Assembly: GCF_014297275.1 (NCBI RefSeq)
Contig: NZ_JACOQK010000001.1
Span: 1,116,001 to 1,180,000 of the forward strand
Length of the DNA: 64,000 nt
Direction: 5' to 3'
Source: Clostridium facile
GTDB taxonomy: Bacteria; Bacillota; Clostridia; Oscillospirales; Ruminococcaceae
Below the pieces are notes generated by a model, which was not told the DNA's origin, searched no databases, and saw only the letters and a list, made by a program, of their open reading frames with translations. The translations under genes and the position numbers were made by a program. Shown piece after piece: positions 27,724 through 35,473 of the stretch. Position 1 is the first letter of the stretch. The number at the start of each line of letters is the position of its first letter.

Positions 27724-28467
27724 TTATACCAACTGAATATACTGTTTGCTGGCGTAACCAACTTGACCATTGTATTCTACCACATACCAATCCTGCCAAC
27801 TGCCATATATTTTTACTCGGGAGCCATTTGGTATTGTAGTTTTTATATCAGCAATTACAGACGGCTTATTTCTCAAATATAAACCGCCGCTCGTGACATT
27901 AACAACCCCATTTTTAGTACCTTGTGGTTCAATAAATGGAATTCCAAAATATTCAGTCAAAGACAGAACTACATTTCGGGCAATTGTTCCAATATTATTG
28001 GTAATCCACGCAGCGTCTTCCGGATTATCATGGTAAGCAAATTCGATTAATACCGCTGGAAATCTAGTTTTTGTTACTTCCCCTAAATAAGTGGTAGTAC
28101 GTGTTTGTACCTTATCTGGCAAAGGATAAATCGCCTTTAAATTATCAGCAAAAATATCGGCAGCCCGTTTTCCATTGATACTTCCCGGGTAATAATAAAC
28201 GTCTGTACCACGGTACTTTCCCGCATCGCTCTCCGGTGCCGCATTGGAATGCAACGATAAATAAAAATCAAAATTTCCATCTTGGTTTGCCTGACGGATG
28301 GAAGATGCGGCAGTCATTTGCGGAGTATTCCGTACAAATTCTATTCCACTGGCATAAAGATAAGGCTCCATAGCATCTGCGATTAAATTCATGTAATATT
28401 CTTCTGTTCCGCCACTCACATAAGTATTGTATTCCTGGGTGGACGGACTTAAATAGATTCTAGGCAT
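27724..28467 (-). CDS. N-acetylmuramoyl-L-alanine amidase with SH3 domain, no signal peptide
   Basis: 247 residues: Amidase_3 domain (about 1-175), then a bacterial SH3 domain (GGLYLRNKPSVIADIKTTIPNG ... GYASKQYIQLV). The conserved FYLSLHSNAAP (zinc His) and VLIEFAYHDNPEDA (catalytic Glu) are present, and the Glu of GGTEEYYMNLIADAM could be a zinc ligand. The usual first zinc His motif (DxGHGG) is replaced by LSPSTQEYN. There is no signal peptide, as in CwlC-type mother-cell lysis amidases, so release may occur by lysis during sporulation; this is inference. It cleaves the amide bond between MurNAc and L-Ala in peptidoglycan. Monocistronic. Confidence 0.87.
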   Translation of the reverse strand: MPRIYLSPSTQEYNTYVSGGTEEYYMNLIADAMEPYLYASGIEFVRNTPQMTAASSIRQANQDGNFDFYLSLHSNAAPESDAGKYRGTDVYYYPGSINGKRAADIFADNLKAIYPLPDKVQTRTTTYLGEVTKTRFPAVLIEFAYHDNPEDAAWITNNIGTIARNVVLSLTEYFGIPFIEPQGTKNGVVNVTSGGLYLRNKPSVIADIKTTIPNGSRVKIYGSWQDWYVVEYNGQVGYASKQYIQLV

Positions 28468-28556
28468 ACAAAACCTCCTATCAAACTAGTTTACTCTATT
28501 CTATGTAAAAAACCAGCTATAATGTTACATAATCATCATTAAAAAGGAGAATTTTT

Positions 28557-29489
28557 ATGATTTGCAGCATCATTGATATTGGTTCCAATACCATTCGGCT
28601 TTCTGTTTACCAACTACAGGAAGGAACCATTATTCCTTTATTGCATAAAAAAACTATGGCTGGGCTGGCTAGCTATATTCAGGATGGATGTATGTCTGAA
28701 GAAGGGATCCACACTGCTATCCGTGTATTAAATCAATACCGATCCCTACTAGAACACCTTTCTATTCAACAAGTATCTGTATTCGCGACTGCCTCTTTAC
28801 GAGAAATCTCCAACACCATCCAAGCAGTAAAGATGATCCAAAAAGAAACGGGTTTTCTAATTGATGTCATTTCTGGTAAACGAGAAGCTATTCTGGACTT
28901 TTTAGGTGCTACCCATATTTTAGATATGAAAGAAGGTATCCTGGTAGATATTGGAGGTGGCAGCACAGAATTGGTTTCTTACCAAAATGCATCTATCCTG
29001 CAAGCCTCCAGTATGGAGGTGGGTTCCTTGGGATTATTTACTCAATTTGTCGGTAAACTTTTTCCCACCAAAAAGGAACAGAAAAAAATCCGGGATTATG
29101 TCAAAAAACAACTAGATAAACAAAAAGATTTTCGGGATAGTCAATTTCCAGCTTTATGTGGTGTAGGCGGAACTATCCGTGCAACTTTAAAACTAAACAA
29201 CTCATTTTTTCAACAACCAGATGAAAACAAATCAATTCCAGCAAAAAATGTAAAAAAATTACTCAAACAACTTAGCCAAATGGAACCTGAAGTACTACGA
29301 AAAGTTTTGAAAGTAATTCCAGACCGGATCCATACAATCATTCCTGGAATGATTGTTCTACAAACAATGATAAAGCATTTTGGCTGTGAGGAAATCCAGG
29401 TCAGCCCTTATGGTGTGAGGGAAGGTTACCTTTACCAGAAAATTCTCAAAGAAGGCAGAATGGATTCATCCAATACAAAATCGGTTTAA
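28557..29489 (+). CDS. Exopolyphosphatase / Ppx-GppA family phosphatase
   Basis: 310 residues, short for Ppx, so only the ASKHA catalytic fold is present. CSIIDIGSNTIRLSVYQL and ILVDIGGGSTELVSY are the two phosphate-binding motifs, FATASLREISNTI the linker strand, and VSPYGVREGYLY the C-terminal signature. It hydrolyses inorganic polyphosphate or pppGpp in the cytosol. It is divergent from the amidase gene and is not next to a polyphosphate kinase in this window. The ribosome site AAAGGAG lies before the start. Confidence 0.92.
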   Translation: MICSIIDIGSNTIRLSVYQLQEGTIIPLLHKKTMAGLASYIQDGCMSEEGIHTAIRVLNQYRSLLEHLSIQQVSVFATASLREISNTIQAVKMIQKETGFLIDVISGKREAILDFLGATHILDMKEGILVDIGGGSTELVSYQNASILQASSMEVGSLGLFTQFVGKLFPTKKEQKKIRDYVKKQLDKQKDFRDSQFPALCGVGGTIRATLKLNNSFFQQPDENKSIPAKNVKKLLKQLSQMEPEVLRKVLKVIPDRIHTIIPGMIVLQTMIKHFGCEEIQVSPYGVREGYLYQKILKEGRMDSSNTKSV

Positions 29490-29623
29490 CGTTGAAATAC
29501 CAATCATTAATTTCGTATTTTATTGTTTTCCTTTATTCTGAAATAGTAAAACAACAAGTTTATCCAGTATTTTACAAACATAAAAGTAACTACAACCCTA
29601 CTCGCAGATAGTTATATACTAAG

Positions 29624-29659
29624 AAAAAACTGTGTATTGAAATAAATACACAGTTTTTT
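29624..29659. terminator. Bidirectional terminator after ppx
   Basis: AAAAAACTGTGTATT / ATACACAGTTTTTT with A and T tracts. It separates the Ppx gene from the convergent BMC operon. Confidence 0.85.
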
Positions 29660-29702
29660 CTAGTATCTTATACTTGTAAAAATTTTTTACAATCGATAAA
29701 AC

Positions 29703-29739
29703 AAAAAGACCATCCAAAAATTTTGGTTGGTCTTTTTTA
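29703..29739 (-). terminator. Terminator of the BMC operon
   Basis: AAAAAGACCAACC-type stem pairing with the facing repeat GGATGGTCTTTTT on the minus strand, about 20 bases after the last shell gene. Confidence 0.8.
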
Positions 29740-29759
29740 TCAAGTATTCATCATCTACA

Positions 29760-30305
29760 TTAGATGTACTGCCACAGGTCTTCGTGAGGAGCAGCCAGCA
29801 AGGATGTACCTGCCAGCAAGCCTTGGTTTTTCGCATATTCAGCACCTGTTTCAACAGCAGCGGTAACATCAGCAATATCGCCTGTTACAACAACATAACC
29901 TTTACCGCCCATACCACGGGAGATGCTCATTTCCATAATTTCAACAGCTGCCGCTTTTACAGCGCTATCAGCTGCTTTGATTGCGCTGGTACCAGAGAAT
30001 GTTTCAATAACACCAATTGCACCTTTCGCACAATCTGCAACGCCACCAAACAGCGCTTTGATAACAGTAGGCTCAATTCTACCCATTACAGTAGAATCCA
30101 ATACATATTCGCCATAGTTATCAGTTGCACGGTCAATCGCGATTTGTACGTTAGAGAGCTGACCAGTGATAATAATTTCGTATTTACCAGGACATGCTGT
30201 ATGAGCTGAAATCAACTGGATTTCAGCGGATTTCAAAATCTCATCACAAGCCAGAATACCTTTTGCAATACTTTTTAATTCGATAACTCCAACTGTTTGT
30301 AACAT
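29760..30305 (-). CDS. pduT: PduT-like Fe-S BMC-T shell protein
   Basis: 181 residues made of two tandem BMC domains (about 1-92 and 93-181), the trimeric BMC-T class. The first domain contains AHTACPGKYEI, aligning with the KTICPGKF segment of Salmonella PduT whose Cys at the pore holds a [4Fe-4S] cluster. The second domain ends in LLAAPHEDLWQYI, also PduT-like. It should form a shell facet that passes electrons, working with PduS encoded directly upstream. Last gene of the operon. Confidence 0.9.
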   Translation of the reverse strand: MLQTVGVIELKSIAKGILACDEILKSAEIQLISAHTACPGKYEIIITGQLSNVQIAIDRATDNYGEYVLDSTVMGRIEPTVIKALFGGVADCAKGAIGVIETFSGTSAIKAADSAVKAAAVEIMEMSISRGMGGKGYVVVTGDIADVTAAVETGAEYAKNQGLLAGTSLLAAPHEDLWQYI

Positions 30306-30316
30306 CGTCTCTCACC

Positions 30317-31651
30317 TCACACTCTTTTAATTACTACAACACCGTTATCAACGCTTTCTACAACGCCGTTAACAGAGCTGTGGATGTTTGCGGAAATTCC
30401 GTCAGCAGCCTTACCAACAATATCGCCAACTTTTACACTGTCACCAGGTTTTACATTTGGTGCAGCAGGAGCGCCGACATGTTGTCTCAGCGCGAGACTG
30501 ATGTGAGTTGGATCTATTTTTACTTCTGCTTTGAATTCTGGGATAACAGTATCATATTTATCCACACCAATTCTCTGCATAAATCTTGTACTTGGCAACA
30601 TTCTGTTGTCACGTTCACTCATTACCTGTAAAGGTTTATCATCTGGATGAACGTATCTCATACGATTTCTTCCCAATTCGCCTTTTACAGCAGTGTAAAC
30701 TTTACGTGGGCTAATACCCTGACAGCAAGCAGATAGTTCACAAACACCACAACCACTACAAGTAGTAGCAACCAAATAATCCTGTGGATTGCTAGTTACG
30801 CGGTTGGTTACAGAGCGAACAATTTTATGTGGCTCCAGAGGGTAACCAATTAAGGCCCTTGGACATAGTTCGGTACACATAGTACAAGAACAACAGTTAG
30901 AGGAAGCGTGCGTCATAGTAACACGCATATCACCTAACATACTTGCAGTACAAGGAATGTTGTCAGGCAAAATCAATAAAGATTTTGTGGTTTTAGTGAT
31001 AACCGCAGTTTTATAATCGATTGGTTTCCCCATTGCTGGACCACCATCTACAACGATATCACCTTCTGGAACTTTAATACCCAGTTTATCAAAAATTTCA
31101 ATGACAGGGGTACCGATTGGAACACCAATCATCATTTTATTGGTCAAATCACCGTTAATTGTTACCCATTTTTCTGTTACTGGCTGATTATCCATAGCAT
31201 TTGCAACATTATACAGGGTTTCTACGTTATTTACAACGCATCCTACATCACCAGGAAGTTTACCAGGAGGAACAATCCTGCCAGTTACTTCATAAATCAT
31301 GATGATTTCATCGCCCATTGGATATACATCCGGCAGGCAATGAACAGAAATACCATCTGTTAATTTTTGACCATCTGTCCAAGAAAGACGTGCAGCGGTG
31401 TGCTGTTTAACAGCCATAAAACCTTCTGGAATACCACAGGTATCCATGATAGCTTTTGCACCTTTCAGCACTTTATTCAAGGAGTTTTTTAATAAATAAT
31501 AGTCAGTATAAATTAATGGTTCACATTCAGCGGCGTTGATGATAAATTTATCAATACCATCACGCAGTTTAAATGCAGTTGGGAATCCGGCTCCACCGGC
31601 TCCAACAACCCCAGCGGATGCTATTAAACTTTTCAGTTCATCAATTTTCAA
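30317..31651 (-). CDS. pduS: PduS-like flavin/Fe-S reductase (RnfC-like)
   Basis: 444 residues. The N-terminal RnfC/Nqo1-like flavin domain begins with AGVVGAGGAGFPTAFKLRDG. A SLBB-like part follows, then two ferredoxin-type clusters (CCSCTMCTELCPR and CSGCGVCELSACCQG), and a lipoyl/barrel-sandwich-like tail (LRQHVGAPAAPNVKPGDSVKVGDIVGK). PduS is described as a cobalamin reductase that also docks PduT; in general it moves electrons between NADH and Fe-S centres at the shell. It lies 11 bases before pduT. With no dehydratase here, its role may be NADH oxidation through the shell instead of B12 reduction. Confidence 0.9.
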   Translation of the reverse strand: MKIDELKSLIASAGVVGAGGAGFPTAFKLRDGIDKFIINAAECEPLIYTDYYLLKNSLNKVLKGAKAIMDTCGIPEGFMAVKQHTAARLSWTDGQKLTDGISVHCLPDVYPMGDEIIMIYEVTGRIVPPGKLPGDVGCVVNNVETLYNVANAMDNQPVTEKWVTINGDLTNKMMIGVPIGTPVIEIFDKLGIKVPEGDIVVDGGPAMGKPIDYKTAVITKTTKSLLILPDNIPCTASMLGDMRVTMTHASSNCCSCTMCTELCPRALIGYPLEPHKIVRSVTNRVTSNPQDYLVATTCSGCGVCELSACCQGISPRKVYTAVKGELGRNRMRYVHPDDKPLQVMSERDNRMLPSTRFMQRIGVDKYDTVIPEFKAEVKIDPTHISLALRQHVGAPAAPNVKPGDSVKVGDIVGKAADGISANIHSSVNGVVESVDNGVVVIKRV

Positions 31652-31669
31652 AACAAGTTTCCCTCCGCA

Positions 31670-31924
31670 TTATTCATCAATAATTCCTACAACAACAGCA
31701 TCAACAGCTGTTTCTTTGTCGCGCAGCGCTAAACGGGCACTGCTACCTGTTGTAATCAATACACGGTCACCGATACCTGCACCTACGCCGCAATCAATTG
31801 CGATCATAAATTCATCTATATCTTTATTCTCGTGTAATAGTTTGACTTCAAGAATTTTGGAACCGACCAGGCTTTCGTGTTTCCTGGTGGATACAATATT
31901 CCCTACTACTTGTCCCATTAACAT
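31670..31924 (-). CDS. BMC-P vertex protein (EutN/CcmL/PduN family)
   Basis: 84 residues, pentamer-forming family. MGQVVGNIVSTRKHESLVGSK and IDCGVGAGIGDRVLITTGSSAR are signatures. It caps the twelve vertices of the icosahedral shell. It is the only vertex protein in the locus. Start set by GGAGAG five bases upstream. Confidence 0.93.
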   Translation of the reverse strand: MLMGQVVGNIVSTRKHESLVGSKILEVKLLHENKDIDEFMIAIDCGVGAGIGDRVLITTGSSARLALRDKETAVDAVVVGIIDE

Positions 31925-32024
31925 GGTAACTCTCCATTCTATCTTAAATTTGCATAAGCGAACCTGATAGGAAATACGGAAGAATGGCTTATGTACGCCT
32001 TACCAGCCAAAAGCAGGAACAAAA

Positions 32025-32678
32025 CTATCTTTTTACAACAGTTACAATATCACCATTTTTTAAGCCAGCTGCATTAGCGTCATCAGTATCTACATGCATT
32101 TCCAAGCAGAACGCTTTATTTACACGAACCTGTACATCATAGAATTTGGTTCTTCTTTCGCCCTGTACTTCAACGTCAACATAATCGCCATCGTTCAAGC
32201 CATAAGCAGCACCATCTTCCAAACTCATATGGATATGACGGTTTGCGATAATACAGCCTTTGTCCAGGTTAATAACTCCTTTTGGCCCAACAACCATAAT
32301 CGGAGCAGAACCTTCCAAAGAACCGGATTCACGTACTGGAGGTTTTACCTTTAACACGAAACTATCTGTGCGAGAAATTTCAACTTGAGTTTCTTTTCTA
32401 ATTGGCCCTAAAACCCTTACATTGGTAATTGGTTTTAAAGAAGGCCCAACAATTGTGACAAGCTCTTTACAAGCATATTGACCAGGCTGAGAAAGATCCT
32501 TTAATGGAGTTAATTCATAGCCTTCACCGAAAAGGGTATCCAAGTCTTTACGGGACAGATGAATGTGTCTGTTAGAGATACCAACAGGAACAGGTTTTGG
32601 TTCGCCTGCGCCTTTTGCGCTACCTTCAGCCAAAATTTGAGCTACAACACTCGCAATTAATTCTGGATTAACATTCAT
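32025..32678 (-). CDS. pduL: PduL phosphotransacylase with N-terminal encapsulation peptide
   Basis: 217 residues. The first 20 residues (MNVNPELIASVVAQILAEG) form an amphipathic helix typical of BMC-targeting peptides. The two PduL domains carry the zinc His motifs VGISNRHIHLSRKDL and CIIANRHIHMSLEDG. The enzyme swaps CoA for phosphate on acyl-CoA, recycling CoA inside the compartment and giving acyl-phosphate to acetate kinase. It is encoded between the BMC-P and BMC-H genes. A gap of about 100 bases before the vertex gene holds no ORF. Confidence 0.95.
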   Translation of the reverse strand: MNVNPELIASVVAQILAEGSAKGAGEPKPVPVGISNRHIHLSRKDLDTLFGEGYELTPLKDLSQPGQYACKELVTIVGPSLKPITNVRVLGPIRKETQVEISRTDSFVLKVKPPVRESGSLEGSAPIMVVGPKGVINLDKGCIIANRHIHMSLEDGAAYGLNDGDYVDVEVQGERRTKFYDVQVRVNKAFCLEMHVDTDDANAAGLKNGDIVTVVKR

Positions 32679-32765
32679 AAGGCGCCATCCTCTATTCTGA
32701 AATTAAATTTTGTTTTGCTACCTGCCAAACAAGGCAGGCAACAAAACAGATTGATTGCTTAACTA

Positions 32766-33035
32766 TTATAAGTTAGGGAACAATTTTGTAGTATCAGAAT
32801 GAGGTCTTGGGATTACATGTGTAGCAACTACTTCACCCAGACGGGAGCCAGCTTGACCACCAGCTTCAACAGCAGCTTTTACAGCTCCAACATCGCCGCG
32901 AACCATTACGCATACCAAACCGGAACCGATTTTTTCAGAACCAATTAATGTAACATTAGCAGCTTTTACCATAGCATCTGTTGCTTCGATTGCAGCTACC
33001 AGACCTCTTGTTTCTACCATACCTAAAGCTTCCAT
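32766..33035 (-). CDS. BMC-H shell protein (PduA/EutM-like), paralogue 1
   Basis: 89 residues, a single BMC domain: [20 protein letters not shown], then [25 protein letters not shown], ending [16 protein letters not shown]. It forms hexamers that tile the shell faces; the GS-containing loop KIGSG lines the pore. It is very close to the 33474 protein, so the pair comes from duplication. A Cys in LVCVMVRG near the subunit core differs from the Asn of its twin. Confidence 0.95.
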   Translation of the reverse strand: MEALGMVETRGLVAAIEATDAMVKAANVTLIGSEKIGSGLVCVMVRGDVGAVKAAVEAGGQAGSRLGEVVATHVIPRPHSDTTKLFPNL

Positions 33036-33166
33036 TATTATATCCTCCTAATGAAAATTGGTGTTTTGCCACCGAATTCATCTTCCCTATATAGGGGTAA
33101 TTTTTTCATTTAGAAGCTGCGCTTTTTCGGCTTTACCGATTATTTGCACAGCAAACCTATTGCTGA

Positions 33167-33454
33167 TTAATCATCCAAATCATCCGAATAAAGGAATGGA
33201 ATTAATTCCTCATGAGGACTTGGGATTACTTCGCAAAGTTTTACAGAGCCAACTTTGTCAGCTTCTTGTGCACCGGCTTCAGCAGCTGCGGTTACCGCAG
33301 ATACTGTACCATCAATTACGATGGTTACCAAACGACCGCCCAAACGTTTTTCAACGTGGATAAGTCTGACATCGGCAGCCTTTAACATAGCATCAAGTCC
33401 GGCGATTGCCGCAGTCAACGCTTGCACTTCTAATAACGCAATTGCCTTATCCAA
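33167..33454 (-). CDS. Divergent BMC-H shell protein with acidic tail
   Basis: 95 residues with a TTG start placed seven bases after GAGGTG. A single BMC domain (AIALLEVQALTAAIAGLDAML ... VIDGTVSAVTAAAEAGAQEA) whose pore region reads RLGGR in place of KIGSG, followed by an acidic C-terminus (LYSDDLDD). It may form a facet with different pore charge. A 131-base spacer follows before the next shell gene and contains the palindrome CCCTATATAGGG and no ORF. Confidence 0.88.
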   Translation of the reverse strand: MDKAIALLEVQALTAAIAGLDAMLKAADVRLIHVEKRLGGRLVTIVIDGTVSAVTAAAEAGAQEADKVGSVKLCEVIPSPHEELIPFLYSDDLDD

Positions 33455-33473
33455 TCGCAGTCACCTCAATTAA

Positions 33474-33746
33474 TTATTTTGTTGGCAGCAATTTTTCTAC
33501 ATCGTTGTGTGGTCTTGGGATTACGTGTGTAGCAATAACTTCGCCCAGACGGGAAGCAGCTTGACCACCAGCTTCAACAGCAGCTTTTACAGCTCCAACG
33601 TCGCCACGAACCATGATGTTTACCAGACCGGAACCGATTTTTTCGGAACCAACTAATGTAACATTTGCAGCTTTGCACATTGCATCTGCGCCTTCGATTG
33701 CAGCAACTAAACCTCTTGTTTCTAATAAACCTAAAGCTTCTACCAT
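33474..33746 (-). CDS. BMC-H shell protein (PduA/EutM-like), paralogue 2
   Basis: 90 residues from [12 protein letters not shown], preceded by AGAAAGGA; an upstream in-frame start at 33785 lacks such a site. It matches paralogue 1 over most positions ([38 protein letters not shown]). The major hexameric facet protein is likely this one, its twin, or both together. The two genes are separated by the divergent shell gene. Confidence 0.95.
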   Translation of the reverse strand: MVEALGLLETRGLVAAIEGADAMCKAANVTLVGSEKIGSGLVNIMVRGDVGAVKAAVEAGGQAASRLGEVIATHVIPRPHNDVEKLLPTK

Positions 33747-33790
33747 GATATTCAAATCCTTTCTGAAATTGAATTTATTATACAAATCTT

Positions 33791-34135
33791 TTATTTTGTT
33801 TCTTTATTGTGCTTATATAATTTATCTCTTCCGAGCGTATTTTTATAAGCTAATTTATTGGTGTCAGATTCTGCACGGGAAATCACATGTGAAGTAATAT
33901 AAAGATCGCGTTGTTTTGCAGCCGCTGAGCCTGCCTCTACAGCTGCTTCCACAGCTGCTACATCCCCTTCTAAACGCACACACATTACCAAAGGGACTGC
34001 TACAGTATCCACCACTGCTGGAGCTGGTTTGTTGTTTTCGATAGCGACGATCTTTACATTGCCAGCTTTTGCTGCCGCATCAGCTACCACAATGGATGTT
34101 GCAAAACCGTAAACTTCAATCATTCCTAATGCCAT
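33791..34135 (-). CDS. BMC-H shell protein with insertion and basic tail
   Basis: 114 residues. The N-terminus [25 protein letters not shown] is a BMC start. An insertion rich in Pro, Ala and Val ([20 protein letters not shown]) falls where the pore loop is in ordinary BMC-H proteins. The domain ends [20 protein letters not shown] and continues with a basic tail of about 15 residues. Similar inserted BMC-H proteins occur in glycyl-radical and PDU-type loci. It may have a modified pore. Confidence 0.9.
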   Translation of the reverse strand: MALGMIEVYGFATSIVVADAAAKAGNVKIVAIENNKPAPAVVDTVAVPLVMCVRLEGDVAAVEAAVEAGSAAAKQRDLYITSHVISRAESDTNKLAYKNTLGRDKLYKHNKETK

Positions 34136-34192
34136 AAATCTTTCTCCCTTACAGAGTTGCTATTGTTTGTTATTATTATAACATACTTTTGC

Positions 34193-35419
34193 TTATTCGG
34201 CAATATAGCAAATCTTAATTCCTTTTTGAGCTACGTTTGTTTCCATAGCTTCATTCATTTGATCCAATGGATAAGAATGAGTGATCAATTCTTCGATTGG
34301 AACGCCTAATTTTCTAGCTTGTTTCAGGAATGCAATACCGATTGGATAATCCTGAGCGCTGTAGTCCCAAGAACCAACCATGTTAATTTCTTTTTGACAC
34401 ATAGCAAAGTGTGGATTTACTTCATAGGTACCATTGTTTACAAAGAAGCCCATTTCACAGAATCCACCGCCGCGTCTGATGTATTCATAAGCGTCAGCTG
34501 CTGCTTTTGGTGCACCTGTACATTGGTAAATAAAGTCTGCGCCTAAACCAGTCAAGGAAGATTCTTTTACCATTTTAACTCTTTCTTCCAAGTCTTTTAC
34601 TTCAGAGAAGTTAATGGTCATGTTAGCGCCTAATTTTTTCGCCATTTCCAAACGCTGAGCATTGCCGTCAATTGCAATGACGTTGTTGATACCAGCAACA
34701 GTCAGAACGGACAGCATTGTCAAACCTACAGGGCCACAGCCTTGTAATACAACGGTGCTAGCAAAGTTCAACAGACCTGTGGATTTTCCTCTTTCCAGAG
34801 CATGTACACAAACTGTAACCAGTTCAAGTAACATTCTTTCTTTCAGGTTCAGGTCATTTACAACAAAGTAAGTTGGGTTTTTATCCCCTTTAATTACCAT
34901 GTGGGTTGCAAACCAACCAGTCAGATGGTTATGATCGGAATCCTGTACCAAACCAAATACACCTTGGCCATCACACAGGTTTGTGTTTTCTGGATGCATA
35001 CGGCAAATACCGCATTCTCCACAGCTCATTACAGAAGTAACGATTTTGTCGCCAATATTCAATGGTTTACCAGAAGTATCGCAGGTAACGTTTTTACCTT
35101 TTGCGATTACAGTACCAGTACCTTCGTGGCCCAATACAACTGGGATGATACCAAATGGGTCCATTTTCCATTCGTGAACGTCTGTACCACAAACGCCAGC
35201 ACCTTCAACTTGAACCAGGATATCATCATCGCCTAATTCTGGAATAGGGAATTCTTTTACTTCAATGTTTTTTAAGCCAGTCAGCATAGCTACTTTAGCA
35301 GTAGTAGGAATTTTTGGAGCATTGTTGCAAGCAGCTGGAGCAGCTGGAGTTGCAGGTTTTGCACCATTCATTTCAGCCAGAACCTGGCGTACAATGTCAT
35401 TAATTTGATTAGAATCCAT
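34193..35419 (-). CDS. Zinc-dependent alcohol dehydrogenase with encapsulation peptide
   Basis: 408 residues. Residues 1-19 (MDSNQINDIVRQVLAEMNG) are an amphipathic encapsulation helix, joined by a Pro/Ala-rich linker to a medium-chain (MDR) dehydrogenase. The catalytic zinc region (GAGVCGTDVHEWK, VLGHEGTG), the structural zinc Cys set (SCGECGICRMHPENTNLC) and the NAD-binding GCGPVGLTML are all intact. Propanediol compartments usually carry the iron-type PduQ; here an unrelated fold fills the slot. It probably reduces an aldehyde (lactaldehyde or propanal) to an alcohol and regenerates NAD+ for the partner aldehyde dehydrogenase inside the shell. Confidence 0.92.
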   Translation of the reverse strand: MDSNQINDIVRQVLAEMNGAKPATPAAPAACNNAPKIPTTAKVAMLTGLKNIEVKEFPIPELGDDDILVQVEGAGVCGTDVHEWKMDPFGIIPVVLGHEGTGTVIAKGKNVTCDTSGKPLNIGDKIVTSVMSCGECGICRMHPENTNLCDGQGVFGLVQDSDHNHLTGWFATHMVIKGDKNPTYFVVNDLNLKERMLLELVTVCVHALERGKSTGLLNFASTVVLQGCGPVGLTMLSVLTVAGINNVIAIDGNAQRLEMAKKLGANMTINFSEVKDLEERVKMVKESSLTGLGADFIYQCTGAPKAAADAYEYIRRGGGFCEMGFFVNNGTYEVNPHFAMCQKEINMVGSWDYSAQDYPIGIAFLKQARKLGVPIEELITHSYPLDQMNEAMETNVAQKGIKICYIAE

Positions 35420-35473
35420 TTATATGCACCTCTATTTTCTATCAATTTACCAAACCATCTAATGGAAAACCAA

